The notes: generated by a model from the letters alone, not told the origin. A stretch of DNA of 64,000 nucleotides from Corynebacterium sp. Marseille-P4321 (GCF_903645305.1 NZ_CAHJXO010000002.1:248001-312000); one strand, 5' to 3'. Shown: positions 45,004-54,395, counted from the first letter of the stretch. A program made the numbers and translations.

Positions 45004-46098
45004 TTACGCTTCCTTCTCTTTTGCGGAGAGGTACTGCATGAGCTGCGCAGCCACCTCGCGGATCTGCTCCACCGGGCACTGCTCGTCCGGCTTGTGGGCG
45101 AAACCCGGGTCGCCGGGGCCGAAGTTCACGGCAGGGACCCCCAGACTAGAGAAGCGCGCCACGTCCGTCCATCCGAACTTCGCCCGGAAATTGCCGCCCA
45201 CAGCCTCAACGAGCCCCGCCGCCACAGGGTCGCCAAGCCCCGGCAGGGCCCCGGGTGCGATGTCGTCGTAAGTCAGCGTGAGCTCGTCGTCAAGCTGCAA
45301 AACTTGCTCGAGGTGCGCCTTTGCCTCCTCAACTGTGCGATCGGGCGCGTAGCGGAAATTCACGATGAGCCGCGCGGCATCCGGGATCGTGTTCGTGGCC
45401 ACGAAACCGTCCAGCCCGACGACGTTGAGCCCCTCGCGGTACTCGCACCCGTCGATGGTCACCGTGCGCGGCTCGTACTCCGCAATGCGGGTAAGCGGGC
45501 CGGCGAGCATGTGCGCCGCGTTCTGCCCCAGCCAGCTACGCGCCGAATGCGCGCGGGTACCGTGCGCGTCGACGAACACGCGGATCGTGCCCTGGCAGCC
45601 AGCCTCCACAATGCCTCCCGACGGCTCGCCAAGCAGCGCAATGTCGCCCGCGAGCAGCTCCGGGTGGTCACGCTCCAAGTGGTAAAGGCCGTTATGTTCG
45701 CTGGAAACCTCCTCCGCCTCGTACGCAATGAGCGTGAGGTCGTACGCCGACTTCCCCGGCTCGGCCAAGCGCGCGAAGGCGTGCAGGTAGCAGGCCATTC
45801 CCGACTTCATGTCCACGGCGCCGCAACCATAGAGCGTGTCCCCCTCGATTCTGTGGGGAGTGTTGTCCGCCAACGGCACCGTATCGATGTGGCCCGCGAG
45901 CACCACCCGCTGCGCACACCCAAAATCGGTGCGCGCGACAACCGTGTTGCCGAAGCGCTGCACCGTCGCGTGCTCCAGGGCGCGCAATTGCTTCTCGACG
46001 GCATCCGCTATCTCACCTTCATGAAACGAAGGCGACTCAATATCTATCAGCGCCGCGGTGAGGTCGACGGGGTCTGCGAAAAGATCCAAATCAGTCAC
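45004..46098 (-). CDS. dapE: Succinyl-diaminopimelate desuccinylase
   Basis: A 364-residue M20-type metallohydrolase. Metal and catalytic motifs are LAGHIDTVP near 70, CGAVDMKSG near 95 and EAEEVSSEHNG near 130. It removes succinate from N-succinyl-LL-diaminopimelate in the lysine and peptidoglycan pathway. Length is normal. It is divergent from the dapD-like gene by 29 bp. The dap genes dapC, dapD and dapE are all within this window, which suits the succinylase route. Confidence 0.93.
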   Translation of the reverse strand: MTDLDLFADPVDLTAALIDIESPSFHEGEIADAVEKQLRALEHATVQRFGNTVVARTDFGCAQRVVLAGHIDTVPLADNTPHRIEGDTLYGCGAVDMKSGMACYLHAFARLAEPGKSAYDLTLIAYEAEEVSSEHNGLYHLERDHPELLAGDIALLGEPSGGIVEAGCQGTIRVFVDAHGTRAHSARSWLGQNAAHMLAGPLTRIAEYEPRTVTIDGCEYREGLNVVGLDGFVATNTIPDAARLIVNFRYAPDRTVEEAKAHLEQVLQLDDELTLTYDDIAPGALPGLGDPVAAGLVEAVGGNFRAKFGWTDVARFSSLGVPAVNFGPGDPGFAHKPDEQCPVEQIREVAAQLMQYLSAKEKEA

Positions 46099-46127
46099 GC
46101 GACGATTCTACGTTTAGGATTAGCCCC

Positions 46128-47063
46128 ATGGCTTTAGGAGCGCAGGCAGTAGGAATCGCCAACATCGCCATGGACGGCACCGTCCTCGACACCTGGTACC
46201 CCAACCCGAAGCTCATCGACGTCGCCACGGACGACCTCGAGTACGCCACCGGCACCGTACGCGTCAGCGCCCACGAGCTGAGCGAGAAGTTCCTGAAACT
46301 CATCGGCGCGGACCGCGACCGCCTCGTCGAGCTCGTGCCCGTTCGCACCACCATCACCGACCTGGACGCGCCCGCCGTCGACGCGCACGACGTGTTCCTG
46401 CGCCTGCACCTGCTCTCCCACCGCCTGGTCAAACCCGGCGAGATCCGCATGCGCGGCGCCCTTGAGCACCTCGTGCCCGTCGTGTGGACGAACAAAGGCC
46501 CGTGCCTGGCCGACAACTTCGAAACCGTGCGCACCAACCTGCGCGCACGCGGGCTCATCCACGTTTACGGCATCGACCGGCTACCGCGCATGGTGGACTA
46601 CGTCGTGCCCTCCGGCGTGACCATCGCCGAGGCGGAGCGCGTGCGCCTCGGCGCCTACCTCGCCGAGGGGACGTCCGTGATGCGCGAGGGATACGTTTCG
46701 TTCAACGCCGGTTCGCTGGGGCCCGCCCGCATCGAGGGCCGCGTGTCGTCCGCCGTCGTGGTGGACGAAGGCACCGACCTGTCACTGTCCAGCGCACTCA
46801 TGGCCTCACGCATCGGCGAGTTCGACCGCGAGCCCATGCGGGTGGGCAAACACTGCCTTTTGCACCCCTCCTCCGGCGTGATCGGGGTGGACTTGGGCGA
46901 CCGCTGCGAAATCGGCGTCAACGTCATGCTCGAACCGCAAACCATGGTCTTCGACGTGGCCAGCGGCCGCCAAGTGCCCGCCAGCGAGATCGCGGGATTG
47001 GACGATCTGCTCATCGCCCGCGAGCCGTTCACCCCTTCACCGGTGGTGCGCCGCCGCATATAA
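46128..47063 (+). CDS. DapD paralogue (succinyltransferase-like)
   Basis: A 311-residue homologue of the DapD at 49,953. Both share VDYVVPSG and a left-handed beta-helix start (LAEGTSVMREGYVSFNAGSL). From there the paralogue diverges: the active-copy loop of DapD ([12 protein letters not shown]) is replaced by ALMASRIGEFDRE. The catalytic role is therefore uncertain; C. glutamicum has a similar second copy. ATG 46128 has TAGGAT 7 nt upstream, a leaderless layout. It is followed by two amino acid permease genes. Confidence 0.8.
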   Translation: MALGAQAVGIANIAMDGTVLDTWYPNPKLIDVATDDLEYATGTVRVSAHELSEKFLKLIGADRDRLVELVPVRTTITDLDAPAVDAHDVFLRLHLLSHRLVKPGEIRMRGALEHLVPVVWTNKGPCLADNFETVRTNLRARGLIHVYGIDRLPRMVDYVVPSGVTIAEAERVRLGAYLAEGTSVMREGYVSFNAGSLGPARIEGRVSSAVVVDEGTDLSLSSALMASRIGEFDREPMRVGKHCLLHPSSGVIGVDLGDRCEIGVNVMLEPQTMVFDVASGRQVPASEIAGLDDLLIAREPFTPSPVVRRRI

Positions 47064-47100
47064 ACCTATGCGCAATGTCCAGGCGCGGGTAGGCACCGTT

Positions 47101-47106
47101 TAAGGT
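47101..47106 (+). promoter_or_regulatory. -10 element of the first permease
   Basis: TAAGGT followed by 7 nt and ATG 47114, a leaderless start. Confidence 0.5.
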
Positions 47107-47113
47107 GACAGCC

Positions 47114-48556
47114 ATGTCGCAACCAGTTTCCCGGGGCGCGGCGGGACAGACCGCGTCACCCGTGGCCGATTCAACCGCGCTCGCGCGCGGGCTGAAAACG
47201 CGCCACCTCACCATGATGGGCCTCGGCTCCGCCATCGGCGCCGGGCTCTTCCTCGGCACCGGCGTGGGTATCTCCGCAGCAGGCCCCGCAGTGCTCATCG
47301 CCTACCTCATCGCAGGCTTCATCACGGTGTGCTTCATGCAGATGCTCGCCGAAATGGTCGCCGCGCGGCCCTCATCCGGCACATTCTCCACCTACGCGGA
47401 ACAAGCGTTCGGCCCGTGGGCGGGCTTCGCTATCGGGTGGCTGTACTGGTTCATGATGATCATGATCATGGCCGTCGAGATCACCGGCGCGTCCGCCATC
47501 ATCGCGGCGTGGTTCGGCATCTCGGCATGGATCCCGGCCCTGATCGCCATCGTGGTGTTCACGGTGATCAACTTCGCGGCTGTGAAGAACTTCGGCGAAT
47601 TCGAGTTCTGGTTCGCCCTGATCAAAGTCGTGGTCATCGTGGCGTTCCTGGTCATCGGCGTGCTGCTGTGGCTGGGGCTGCTGCCGGGAACGTCGTTCGT
47701 GGGCCTGGAGAACGTCCGCGAAGTCGGGTTCATGCCCAACGGCTGGTCCGGCGTGGCCACCGCGTTGCTCGCCGTCGCGTTCGCCTTCGGCGGTATCGAA
47801 CTGGTCACGGTCGCAGCGGCGGAGTCGGAGAACCCGGAGGCTGGCGTGCACTCGGCGATTCGCTCCATCATTTGGCGCATCGGTTTCTTCTACATCGGCT
47901 CGGTGCTTTTGATCACACTGCTTCTGCCGTACGAGCAGATCGGCGGCGCCGACACCGCCGCCGAGTCGCCGTTTACCGCGGTGCTCGAGCTGGCCAACAT
48001 CCCGGGCGCGGTGGGGCTGATGGAAGCCGTCATCGTCATCGCCCTGCTGTCCGCTTGCAACACGCAGATCTACGGTTCCTCACGCTTCCTGCAGAACCTC
48101 GCCGTGCGCGGTGACGCACCCGACGCATTTGCGCTTACCGACGCCCGCGGCGTCCCCGTCCGCGCCGTCGTCGTGTCCGTGATCTTCGGCTTCGTCGCGG
48201 TCGCGCTGCAGTACTGGAACCCGCCGGGACTGCTCGCCTTCCTGCTCAACGCGGTTGGCGGATGCCTCATCGTGGTGTGGCTCGTCGTCGCGCTGTCGTT
48301 CGTACGCATCCACCCGAAGCTGGTGGCCACCGGCGAAATCACCGACGTGCGCATGTGGGCACCAAACGTTCTGCCGTGGGTGATGATCCTGCTCACCACC
48401 GGACTCATCGCACTCATGCTCACCAACCCAGACGGCCGCTTCCAGATGTTCGCCGTCGCCATCGTCGTCGGCGTAATCACCATCCTCGGCCTGATCTGGA
48501 CCAACACTGACAACTTCAAGCGCAAAAGCGCGCTCAACCCGGAAGGGGCCCGATGA
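47114..48556 (+). CDS. Amino acid permease (APC superfamily), copy 1
   Basis: A 480-residue membrane protein of the amino acid transporter family, with about 12 hydrophobic segments. The first helix holds GLGSAIGAGLFLGTGVG, the family's unwound substrate-binding part, and LYWFMMIMIMAVEITGAS follows. It is of the AroP/proton-symport type, but the preferred amino acid cannot be read from sequence. ATG 47114 is chosen over GTG 47105, which would overlap the -10. It overlaps the second copy by 4 bp (ATGA). Gap and order mirror C. glutamicum except that there only one permease is present. Confidence 0.85.
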   Translation: MSQPVSRGAAGQTASPVADSTALARGLKTRHLTMMGLGSAIGAGLFLGTGVGISAAGPAVLIAYLIAGFITVCFMQMLAEMVAARPSSGTFSTYAEQAFGPWAGFAIGWLYWFMMIMIMAVEITGASAIIAAWFGISAWIPALIAIVVFTVINFAAVKNFGEFEFWFALIKVVVIVAFLVIGVLLWLGLLPGTSFVGLENVREVGFMPNGWSGVATALLAVAFAFGGIELVTVAAAESENPEAGVHSAIRSIIWRIGFFYIGSVLLITLLLPYEQIGGADTAAESPFTAVLELANIPGAVGLMEAVIVIALLSACNTQIYGSSRFLQNLAVRGDAPDAFALTDARGVPVRAVVVSVIFGFVAVALQYWNPPGLLAFLLNAVGGCLIVVWLVVALSFVRIHPKLVATGEITDVRMWAPNVLPWVMILLTTGLIALMLTNPDGRFQMFAVAIVVGVITILGLIWTNTDNFKRKSALNPEGAR

Positions 48557-49947
48557 GTACCACGCAAACGTCGACAAGCAATAGCTCCGATCTCGGCACC
48601 GGACTGAAATCGCGCCACCTCACACTCATGGGGCTGGGCACCGCCGTCGGCGCCGGCCTGTTCCTCGGCGTCGGCGTGGGTATTCGCGCCGCCGGGCCCG
48701 CGATTCTGATCGCCTACGTCATCGCGGGCCTGATCGTCATCTCCGTGATGCGCATGCTCGGCGAGATGGCCGCCGCGCGCCCCAGCTCCGGCTCGTTCGC
48801 CACCTACGGGCGCCAAGCCTTCGGGCACTGGGCCGGGTTCCTGCTCGGCTGGATCTACTGGTTCCTGCTGATTATGGCGTGCGGCGCGGAACTCACCGGC
48901 GCATCCGCCATCATGGCCGGCTGGTTCTCAGTGCCCCAGTGGGTGCCCGCGCTCGTGGTAGTGGCCGCCCTCACCGCCGTCAACCTCGCGCAGGTGAAAG
49001 GCTTCGGCGAGTTCGAGTACTGGTTCGCCATGATCAAGATCGCCGTGATCTTCGCGTTCCTCGTCATCGGCGCCGCGCTGTGGCTCGGACTGCTGCCGGC
49101 GAGCGGATTCGTCGGCTTCGGCAACGTCCGCGAATCCGGGTTCGCCCCCAACGGCATCACGGGCGTCGCCGCGGGGCTGCTCGCCGTCGCCTTCGCCTTC
49201 GGAGGCATCGAAGTGGTCACCATCGCCGCCGCCGAATCCGAAGACCCGGCGCAAAACGTCAAACGCGCCGTGAACTCCATCATCTGGCGCATCGCACTGT
49301 TTTACATCGGCTCCGTGATCGTGATCATCCTGCTGCTGCCGTTCTCCCAGATCGACGGCGCGGACACCGCCGCCGAATCGCCGTTCACCGCCGTGCTCGA
49401 AATGGCCAACATCCCTGGCGCCGCCGGATTCATGGAGGCCGTCATCGTGCTCGCGCTGCTCTCCGCGTTCAACGCGCAGATCTACGGCACGTCCCGCCTC
49501 GCCTACCAGCAAGCGCTCGAGGGCGACGCGCCGCGCTGGATGGCAAAGACCAACTCCAACGCCGCGCCGATCAACTCCGTGCTGGTCAGCGTGTTCTTCG
49601 CCTTCGTGGCCGTCGGCCTGCAGTGGTGGAACCCGCCCGGGATGATCGACTTCATCATGGCCGCAACCGGCGGATGCCTCATCGTCGTGTGGATCATGAT
49701 CACGCTCAGCTACATCAAACTGCACCCCGAGATCAAGAACTCGGCCGTCCAGGTGCGCGGCGCGTCGTGGGTTCCGTGGGTCACGCTCGTCGCGTTGCTG
49801 GGGCTTGTCGTGCTCATGCTTTTCGACGACGCCTCCCGCTCCCAGGTCATCTCCGTGACCATCCTGTCATTCATCTTGGTTGGGCTTTCGCTGTTGACGA
49901 AGCACCGCGGGCCTATCTCGCGTCAGGCAACTGATGCCCTAAAGTAG
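48553..49947 (+). CDS. Amino acid permease (APC superfamily), copy 2
   Basis: A 464-residue paralogue of the upstream permease, alike along its whole length ([55 protein letters not shown]). Substitutions in the first helix and in the central part suggest a different specificity. ATG 48553 overlaps the previous stop, so both are translated together. The last codons contain the dapD -10 (TAAAGT). A local tandem duplication is the simplest origin. Confidence 0.85.
   Translation: MSTTQTSTSNSSDLGTGLKSRHLTLMGLGTAVGAGLFLGVGVGIRAAGPAILIAYVIAGLIVISVMRMLGEMAAARPSSGSFATYGRQAFGHWAGFLLGWIYWFLLIMACGAELTGASAIMAGWFSVPQWVPALVVVAALTAVNLAQVKGFGEFEYWFAMIKIAVIFAFLVIGAALWLGLLPASGFVGFGNVRESGFAPNGITGVAAGLLAVAFAFGGIEVVTIAAAESEDPAQNVKRAVNSIIWRIALFYIGSVIVIILLLPFSQIDGADTAAESPFTAVLEMANIPGAAGFMEAVIVLALLSAFNAQIYGTSRLAYQQALEGDAPRWMAKTNSNAAPINSVLVSVFFAFVAVGLQWWNPPGMIDFIMAATGGCLIVVWIMITLSYIKLHPEIKNSAVQVRGASWVPWVTLVALLGLVVLMLFDDASRSQVISVTILSFILVGLSLLTKHRGPISRQATDALK
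49940..49945 (+). promoter_or_regulatory. -10 element of dapD
   Basis: TAAAGT overlaps the permease stop and is followed by 7 nt and ATG 49953, a leaderless start. Confidence 0.5.
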
Positions 49948-49952
49948 GCGCC

Positions 49953-50960
49953 ATGACGACAGAAACACAGGCCACATCCGCCACTGCCGCACCGTCCGAA
50001 CGCTCCGCCCACGCCCGCGGCCTTGCCACCGTCACCCACGACGGCACCGTCCTCGACGTCTGGTACCCCGCCCCGAAACTGGGCGGCGCCACCGAGACCG
50101 GCACGCGCCGCATCGAGGAGCAGGATCCCCGCTTCGAGCATCTCGAGGGCCCGGACGAGGACCGAGGCGTGGCCCGCGTGGCCGTGGAAACGTCGATCGC
50201 TGACCTGGACGCCCCGGCCGTGGACGCCTACGACGTCTACCTGCGTCTGCACCTTCTGTCGCACCGCCTCATCCGCCCGCACGGCGCCAACATGGACGGC
50301 GTGTTCGGCCTGTTGTCCAACGTGGTGTGGACCAATTACGGCCCCTGCGCCGTCGACGACTTCCAGATGACGCGCGCCCGCCTCGCCGCCCGCGGCCCCG
50401 TGGTCGTGTACTTGGTGGACAAGTTCCCCCGCATGGTGGATTACGTGGTCCCCTCGGGCGTGCGCATCGGCGACGCGGACCGCATCCGCCTCGGCGCACA
50501 CCTGGCGGAGGGCACGACCGTGATGCACGAAGGCTTCGTGAACTTCAACGCGGGCACGCTCGGCGCGTCGATGGTTGAGGGCCGCATCTCCGCCGGCGTG
50601 ATCGTCGGCGACGGCACCGACATCGGCGGCGGCGCCTCCATCATGGGCACGCTGTCCGGCGGCGGCAAGGAGACCATCACGCTCGGCGAGCGCTGCCTGC
50701 TCGGCGCGAACGCTGGCGTGGGCATTTCGCTTGGCGACGACTGCATCGTCGAAGCCGGCCTCTACGTCACCGCCGGCACCAAGGTCGTGCTGACCGAACA
50801 GGTGGCAGAAGCACTGGGCAAGCAGACGGGCGAAGAGATCAAGGCGCTTGAGCTGTCCGGGGCGAACGGGCTGCAGTTCCGCCGCAACTCCGTCACCGGT
50901 TCCGTCGAGGCGGTGCCCGCCAAGGGCATCGAGCTCAACGAGGCCCTGCACAAGAACTAG
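49953..50960 (+). CDS. dapD: Tetrahydrodipicolinate N-succinyltransferase
   Basis: A 335-residue enzyme that succinylates tetrahydrodipicolinate in meso-diaminopimelate synthesis. It has a left-handed beta helix ([36 protein letters not shown]) and the actinobacterial N-terminal domain. This is the intact copy; the gene at 46,128 is a divergent relative. A run of 15-bp repeats starts at its stop codon and a terminator follows. Confidence 0.93.
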   Translation: MTTETQATSATAAPSERSAHARGLATVTHDGTVLDVWYPAPKLGGATETGTRRIEEQDPRFEHLEGPDEDRGVARVAVETSIADLDAPAVDAYDVYLRLHLLSHRLIRPHGANMDGVFGLLSNVVWTNYGPCAVDDFQMTRARLAARGPVVVYLVDKFPRMVDYVVPSGVRIGDADRIRLGAHLAEGTTVMHEGFVNFNAGTLGASMVEGRISAGVIVGDGTDIGGGASIMGTLSGGGKETITLGERCLLGANAGVGISLGDDCIVEAGLYVTAGTKVVLTEQVAEALGKQTGEEIKALELSGANGLQFRRNSVTGSVEAVPAKGIELNEALHKN

Positions 50961-51003
50961 CTGTACAGCAACCAGCTGTACAGGAACCAGCTGTACAGTA
51001 ACC
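50959..51003 (+). repeat. Three 15-bp tandem repeats after dapD
   Basis: AGCTGTACAG(C/G/T)AACC occurs three times head to tail. Each unit contains the palindrome CTGTACAG. The first unit begins in the dapD stop codon. This may be a binding site array or neutral repeat. Confidence 0.85.
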
Positions 51004-51027
51004 TCCTATCACCACCCCCTCCACCGC

Positions 51028-51063
51028 GATCCCCGCCCGCGTCCTGCGCGACGGGGATCTTTT
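51028..51063 (+). terminator. Terminator after dapD
   Basis: GATCCCCG at 51028-51035 pairs with CGGGGATC at 51052-51059, followed by TTTT on the plus strand. Confidence 0.8.
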
Positions 51064-51079
51064 CGTGCGTGGCTCGGTG

Positions 51080-51154
51080 CTCTTGTTTTAGGCGCAGGGC
51101 TCCTCGACGCTGAGTTTTTAGGTGCAGGGTTTCTAGGCGCTGGGTTTTTAGGCG
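51080..51154 (-). repeat. Five degenerate 15-bp repeats at the HNH gene end
   Basis: On the minus strand five head-to-tail units of the type CGCCTAAAAACCCAG, the first of which holds the HNH stop codon TAA. In the +1 frame they would encode a Pro-Ala-Pro-Lys/Arg-Asn repeat, so the array may once have been a coding tail. Confidence 0.75.
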
Positions 51155-52215
51155 TTGGTGAGGATGTGTGCGGCGCCGTAGGGGTGGGTGGTGTTTGGTA
51201 CGGGTGTGCCGTTGGGCGATACCCAGCAGGTGGTGCCGTTTACCCGTTGCATTCCGCCGCGGCGGTTGTTGTGTGCGGGGTTGTCGTGGTTGATGCGGTT
51301 GTGGTAGCTGCACAGCATGGCCAGGTTCGACATGTTGGTTTCGCCACCTTGGGAGTATGCGGTGACGTGGTGGACTTGGCAGTACTCGGAGGCGTGTTTG
51401 CAGCCCGGCCACGGGCACACCGTGTGGGTCATTTTCGCGAGTGTGCGCTGCTTGTCGTTGGCGTAGCGGGCGCTGCGGTACAGGTTGACTGCGCCTTCGT
51501 GGGGGTGGAACAGTGCCACTTCGGAAAGTTCGGGGCGCATGGCGAGGTATTCGGCGCCGGTGATGGTGGTGCCGTCGGAAAGCCCAAGCACGACCTCGTC
51601 GCCGTCGCCGGCCATGATGCGCATGTGTTGTTCCAGGGTCACCACCACAATGGGCCGCGGTTGTGCGTGGGCGATACCGCCGCCGTCTTTGCGGATGAGT
51701 TTCAAAAAGCGGCGCAGCATTTGCGGCCCTGCGGGTTTGGTCGTGTCGATGTCTTGGCGCAGGTAGTGCTCCAAGTCGGCGAGGTCGCGTTCGTCGGCGG
51801 TGAGAAACAACGAGCGCAGCCCGTTGGAGGATTGGGTCAGCCGCAGCGATTTGGTGCGGTGGAATTTCTTCTCCGGCACGACCTTCGCGATGCGGGTTTC
51901 CAGCTGGCGGTAGGTGGCGGGCTCGGCGAGGAGTTCGAGGCGTAGGTTCCAGCGCGCGACGCGGTCTTTGATGTGGGCGATGCGGCGCTCGATAAGGCGG
52001 AGTTGGTCGAGGCTGAACGCGCTTTGCGCGGCGAGGCGGCGGGCTTCGGTGGCTTTGTAGGCGAAGCGTTTTTCGCCGTAGTAGGTGTCGTGGAGTTTTT
52101 GCCACTGGGTGGCAACGGCCGGGTCGAACCCGGCGGCGAGTGCTGTGGGCCGGTCGAACCCGTCGAGGGCGTCGATGGTGGGCCCGGTTTTAAGGTAGCG
52201 GTCGAATCCTGTCAT
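51148..52215 (-). CDS. DUF222 / HNH endonuclease-domain protein (13E12-like)
   Basis: A 355-residue protein. The long N-terminal DUF222-like domain ends near residue 265, and the C-terminal HNH nuclease motif is CPWPGCKHASEYCQVHHV then NLAMLCSYHNRINH, which gives two Cys pairs and the catalytic His. Proteins of this family are numerous in actinobacteria and are often compared to mobile 13E12 repeats; their activity is poorly known. ATG 52215 is chosen since TAGCGT lies 8 nt upstream; a longer frame to 52305 would cover the promoter. An inverted repeat lies upstream. Confidence 0.85.
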   Translation of the reverse strand: MTGFDRYLKTGPTIDALDGFDRPTALAAGFDPAVATQWQKLHDTYYGEKRFAYKATEARRLAAQSAFSLDQLRLIERRIAHIKDRVARWNLRLELLAEPATYRQLETRIAKVVPEKKFHRTKSLRLTQSSNGLRSLFLTADERDLADLEHYLRQDIDTTKPAGPQMLRRFLKLIRKDGGGIAHAQPRPIVVVTLEQHMRIMAGDGDEVVLGLSDGTTITGAEYLAMRPELSEVALFHPHEGAVNLYRSARYANDKQRTLAKMTHTVCPWPGCKHASEYCQVHHVTAYSQGGETNMSNLAMLCSYHNRINHDNPAHNNRRGGMQRVNGTTCWVSPNGTPVPNTTHPYGAAHILTNA

Positions 52216-52266
52216 AGCCCGGCACGCTAAACGTCCACGCAAGCGTCGTAAAGCCCTGCCTGCGAA

Positions 52267-52309
52267 AACTGTGGATAACTTTGTCCAGCCACCCCAGTTA
52301 TCCACAGTT
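52267..52309. repeat. 14-bp inverted repeat with two DnaA-box-like sites
   Basis: AACTGTGGATAACT at 52267-52280 and its exact complement at 52296-52309, separated by 15 nt. Each arm holds TGTGGATAA or TTATCCACA, close to the DnaA-box consensus. It lies 52 bp upstream of the HNH gene start on the minus strand. Confidence 0.85.
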
Positions 52310-52359
52310 CGCGTCAGAGGCGTTGCGAAGCCTCCGCGATACGCGTAAACAGTGGAAGT

Positions 52360-52953
52360 TTACTCCCCCGTTACGGGGACCACCTTGGGCTTACCAAAGG
52401 TCCAAAACTTGTTGATGATGAAGTTCACCGGCATCGCCACAAACGTCGAGATTGCTTGCGCCCAGTAAGACTTGGTGCGGAAGCCGGTCGAATCGTCGAA
52501 GACGTGGTCAGGAAGGCCGATGGGTGAGGTGGGGTTCATCAGCAGCGTCATCAAAGTCAACGACACCGCGAATGCCAGCACGCCGGTCGCCAGGAACGGA
52601 AAGTAGCCCGACAGCCACGAGCGCTTCGACACGCCCTTGAACGTCCATGAGCGGTTCAACTGGTAGTTCCACGTGTTGGCAAGCAAGAACGCCACCGTGG
52701 ACAGCACGTGGTAGTAACGGACGTTCCAGCGGGTGTTGAAGATCTGGGTGACCACGTCGTTCGCGTGGAGGCCGAACCCGCCCTCAAGGAGCTTGTTCGC
52801 CAAGTAGAACACGACGAAGTTTACCAGCACGCCGGAGCCGCCGACGATGCCGAACTTTATGAACTCGCGCAGGCTAGCCACCACGCGCATGGCGTAGCTT
52901 CCGCCTTGGCCCTTCGCCGGGTGGACGGTGGCGCTCGGGTCTGTCTCAAACAC
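52360..52953 (-). CDS. GtrA-family membrane protein
   Basis: A 197-residue protein with four hydrophobic segments (FGIVGGSGVLVNFVVFYLAN, LSTVAFLLANTWNYQLNRSW, YFPFLATGVLAFAVSLTLM and a C-terminal one near NFIINKFWTF). NYQLNRSWTF is typical of GtrA-like flippase partners, which carry polyprenyl-linked sugars for the cell wall. Starts at GTG 52953, 4 nt after the dapC stop; ATG 52893 is possible and gives a shorter N-terminus. It is inferred to be part of the dapC transcript. Confidence 0.8.
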   Translation of the reverse strand: MFETDPSATVHPAKGQGGSYAMRVVASLREFIKFGIVGGSGVLVNFVVFYLANKLLEGGFGLHANDVVTQIFNTRWNVRYYHVLSTVAFLLANTWNYQLNRSWTFKGVSKRSWLSGYFPFLATGVLAFAVSLTLMTLLMNPTSPIGLPDHVFDDSTGFRTKSYWAQAISTFVAMPVNFIINKFWTFGKPKVVPVTGE

Positions 52954-52957
52954 GCAC

Positions 52958-54058
52958 TTACGACCTCAGGCGGTGGGAGGCCTCGGCGATCTTCTCGTTG
53001 CTCGCCGTCAACCCAACGCGCACGTGGTTCGCGCCGGCGGGGCCGTAGAAGTCACCGGGGGCGGCGAGGATGCCGCGTTCGGCGAGCCAGTCGAGGGCTT
53101 GGCGGGAGTTCATGCCTTCGCGGCGGGACCAGAGGTAGAGGCCGGCGTCGGAGGCGTCGATGGTAAAGCCCGCCTCGGTGAGCCCCTTCATGAGCTCGAC
53201 GCGGCGCTGCGCGTACTCGGCGCGCTGCAGCTTCTCCTGCGCGTCGTCTTCGAGTGCGGCGACCATCGCGTGCTGGATCGGGCCGGGCACCATGAGGCCG
53301 GAGTGCTTGCGCACGAGCAGCAGCTCCTGAACGAGGCGGGTGTCGCCGGCGATGATGCCAGCGCGGTAAGACGCGAGGTTCGACGACTTCGACAGGGAGT
53401 GCAGCGCGAGCAGTCCGGTGTTGTCGCCGCCGGTGACATCCGGGTGCAGGATAGACACTGGTTCTTTGGACCAGCCGAGGGCGAGGTAGCACTCGTCGGA
53501 GGCGATGATCGCGCCGGTGTCGCGCGAAAACGCGACCCAATCGCGCAGCTGGGCTGCGTCGAGGACGGCTCCGGTGGGGTTGGAGGGAGAGTTGAGGTAG
53601 ACCAGCGCGGCGCCGTCGATAGGCTCATCGGAGCGCACGACCTCGCAGCCCGCCATGAGCGCCCCGACTTCGTACGTCGGGTACGCCACCTCCGGAATCA
53701 CCACCTTTTGCCCGCGCAGGCCCAACAAGGTGGGCAGCCAGGCGATGGCTTCCTTCGTGCCGATGGTGGGCAGCACCGATTCGCGGTCCAGGCCCGCCAT
53801 GCCGAAGCGGCGCTCGAGGGCGGCGACCATCGCGTCGCGAAGCTCGGGCGTGCCCATCGTCTGCGGGTAGCCGGGCGCCGCGGCGTGTTCGGCGAGCGCG
53901 AGCTGGATCGACGGCGCCACCGGATCCACCGGAGTACCCACGGACAGGTCGATGATGCCGTCCGGGTGCGATGCCGCCTTCGCCTTCACATCGGCGATGG
54001 TGTCCCACGGGAAATCGGGCAGGGATGCGCCGAGCGGGGTGCGCTGCATGGCGGCCAC
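52958..54058 (-). CDS. dapC: Succinyldiaminopimelate aminotransferase
   Basis: A 366-residue type I PLP aminotransferase. The PLP lysine is in SLSKSSNLASYRAG near 220, with YLNSPSNPTG near 160. It makes N-succinyl-LL-2,6-diaminopimelate for the lysine and cell-wall route. GTG 54058 abuts the ferredoxin stop; ATG 54049 is close behind. The fdxC-dapC pair is the conserved actinobacterial arrangement. Confidence 0.92.
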   Translation of the reverse strand: MAAMQRTPLGASLPDFPWDTIADVKAKAASHPDGIIDLSVGTPVDPVAPSIQLALAEHAAAPGYPQTMGTPELRDAMVAALERRFGMAGLDRESVLPTIGTKEAIAWLPTLLGLRGQKVVIPEVAYPTYEVGALMAGCEVVRSDEPIDGAALVYLNSPSNPTGAVLDAAQLRDWVAFSRDTGAIIASDECYLALGWSKEPVSILHPDVTGGDNTGLLALHSLSKSSNLASYRAGIIAGDTRLVQELLLVRKHSGLMVPGPIQHAMVAALEDDAQEKLQRAEYAQRRVELMKGLTEAGFTIDASDAGLYLWSRREGMNSRQALDWLAERGILAAPGDFYGPAGANHVRVGLTASNEKIAEASHRLRS

Positions 54059-54382
54059 CTAGTCCTGGTTCTGGGGCGGCAGCGCCGCGACAAACGGGTG
54101 GTCGTAGTCCTGCGGGCCGGTCTTGGCGGCGCCGCCCGGGGAGCCGAGCTCGTCGAAGAAGCCGACGTTGGCGTCGTAGTACTCGCTCCACTCGTCCGGG
54201 GTGTCGTCCTCGTAGAAGATGGCCTCGACGGGGCAGGCCGGTTCGCATGCGCCGCAGTCGACGCATTCGTCGGGGTGGATGTAGAGCATGCGCTTGCCCT
54301 CGTAGATGCAGTCGACGGGGCACTCTTCAACGCAGCCGCGGTCCTTCACGTCGACGCACGGTTGAGCAATCACGTAAGTCAT
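54059..54382 (-). CDS. fdxC: 7Fe ferredoxin FdxC
   Basis: A 107-residue ferredoxin. The first cluster site is [17 protein letters not shown] (3Fe-4S type spacing) and the second is [12 protein letters not shown] for the 4Fe-4S cluster. It is an electron carrier in the cytosol. ATG 54382 has a CATACT-like -10 7 nt before it, so it may be leaderless. It is followed directly by dapC. Confidence 0.93.
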   Translation of the reverse strand: MTYVIAQPCVDVKDRGCVEECPVDCIYEGKRMLYIHPDECVDCGACEPACPVEAIFYEDDTPDEWSEYYDANVGFFDELGSPGGAAKTGPQDYDHPFVAALPPQNQD

Positions 54383-54395
54383 GCAGTCCAGTATG

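Noticed and set aside
50959..51154. CRISPR array
   Set aside because: Units are 15 bp, contiguous and without unique spacers, and no cas genes are present.
50957..52105. Arg-rich frame of 382 codons overlapping the HNH gene
   Set aside because: Same strand, other frame, extremely Arg/Pro-rich; the HNH motifs are in the other frame.
52267..52309. Replication origin
   Set aside because: Only two DnaA-like boxes, no dnaA, dnaN or AT-rich unwinding region nearby.
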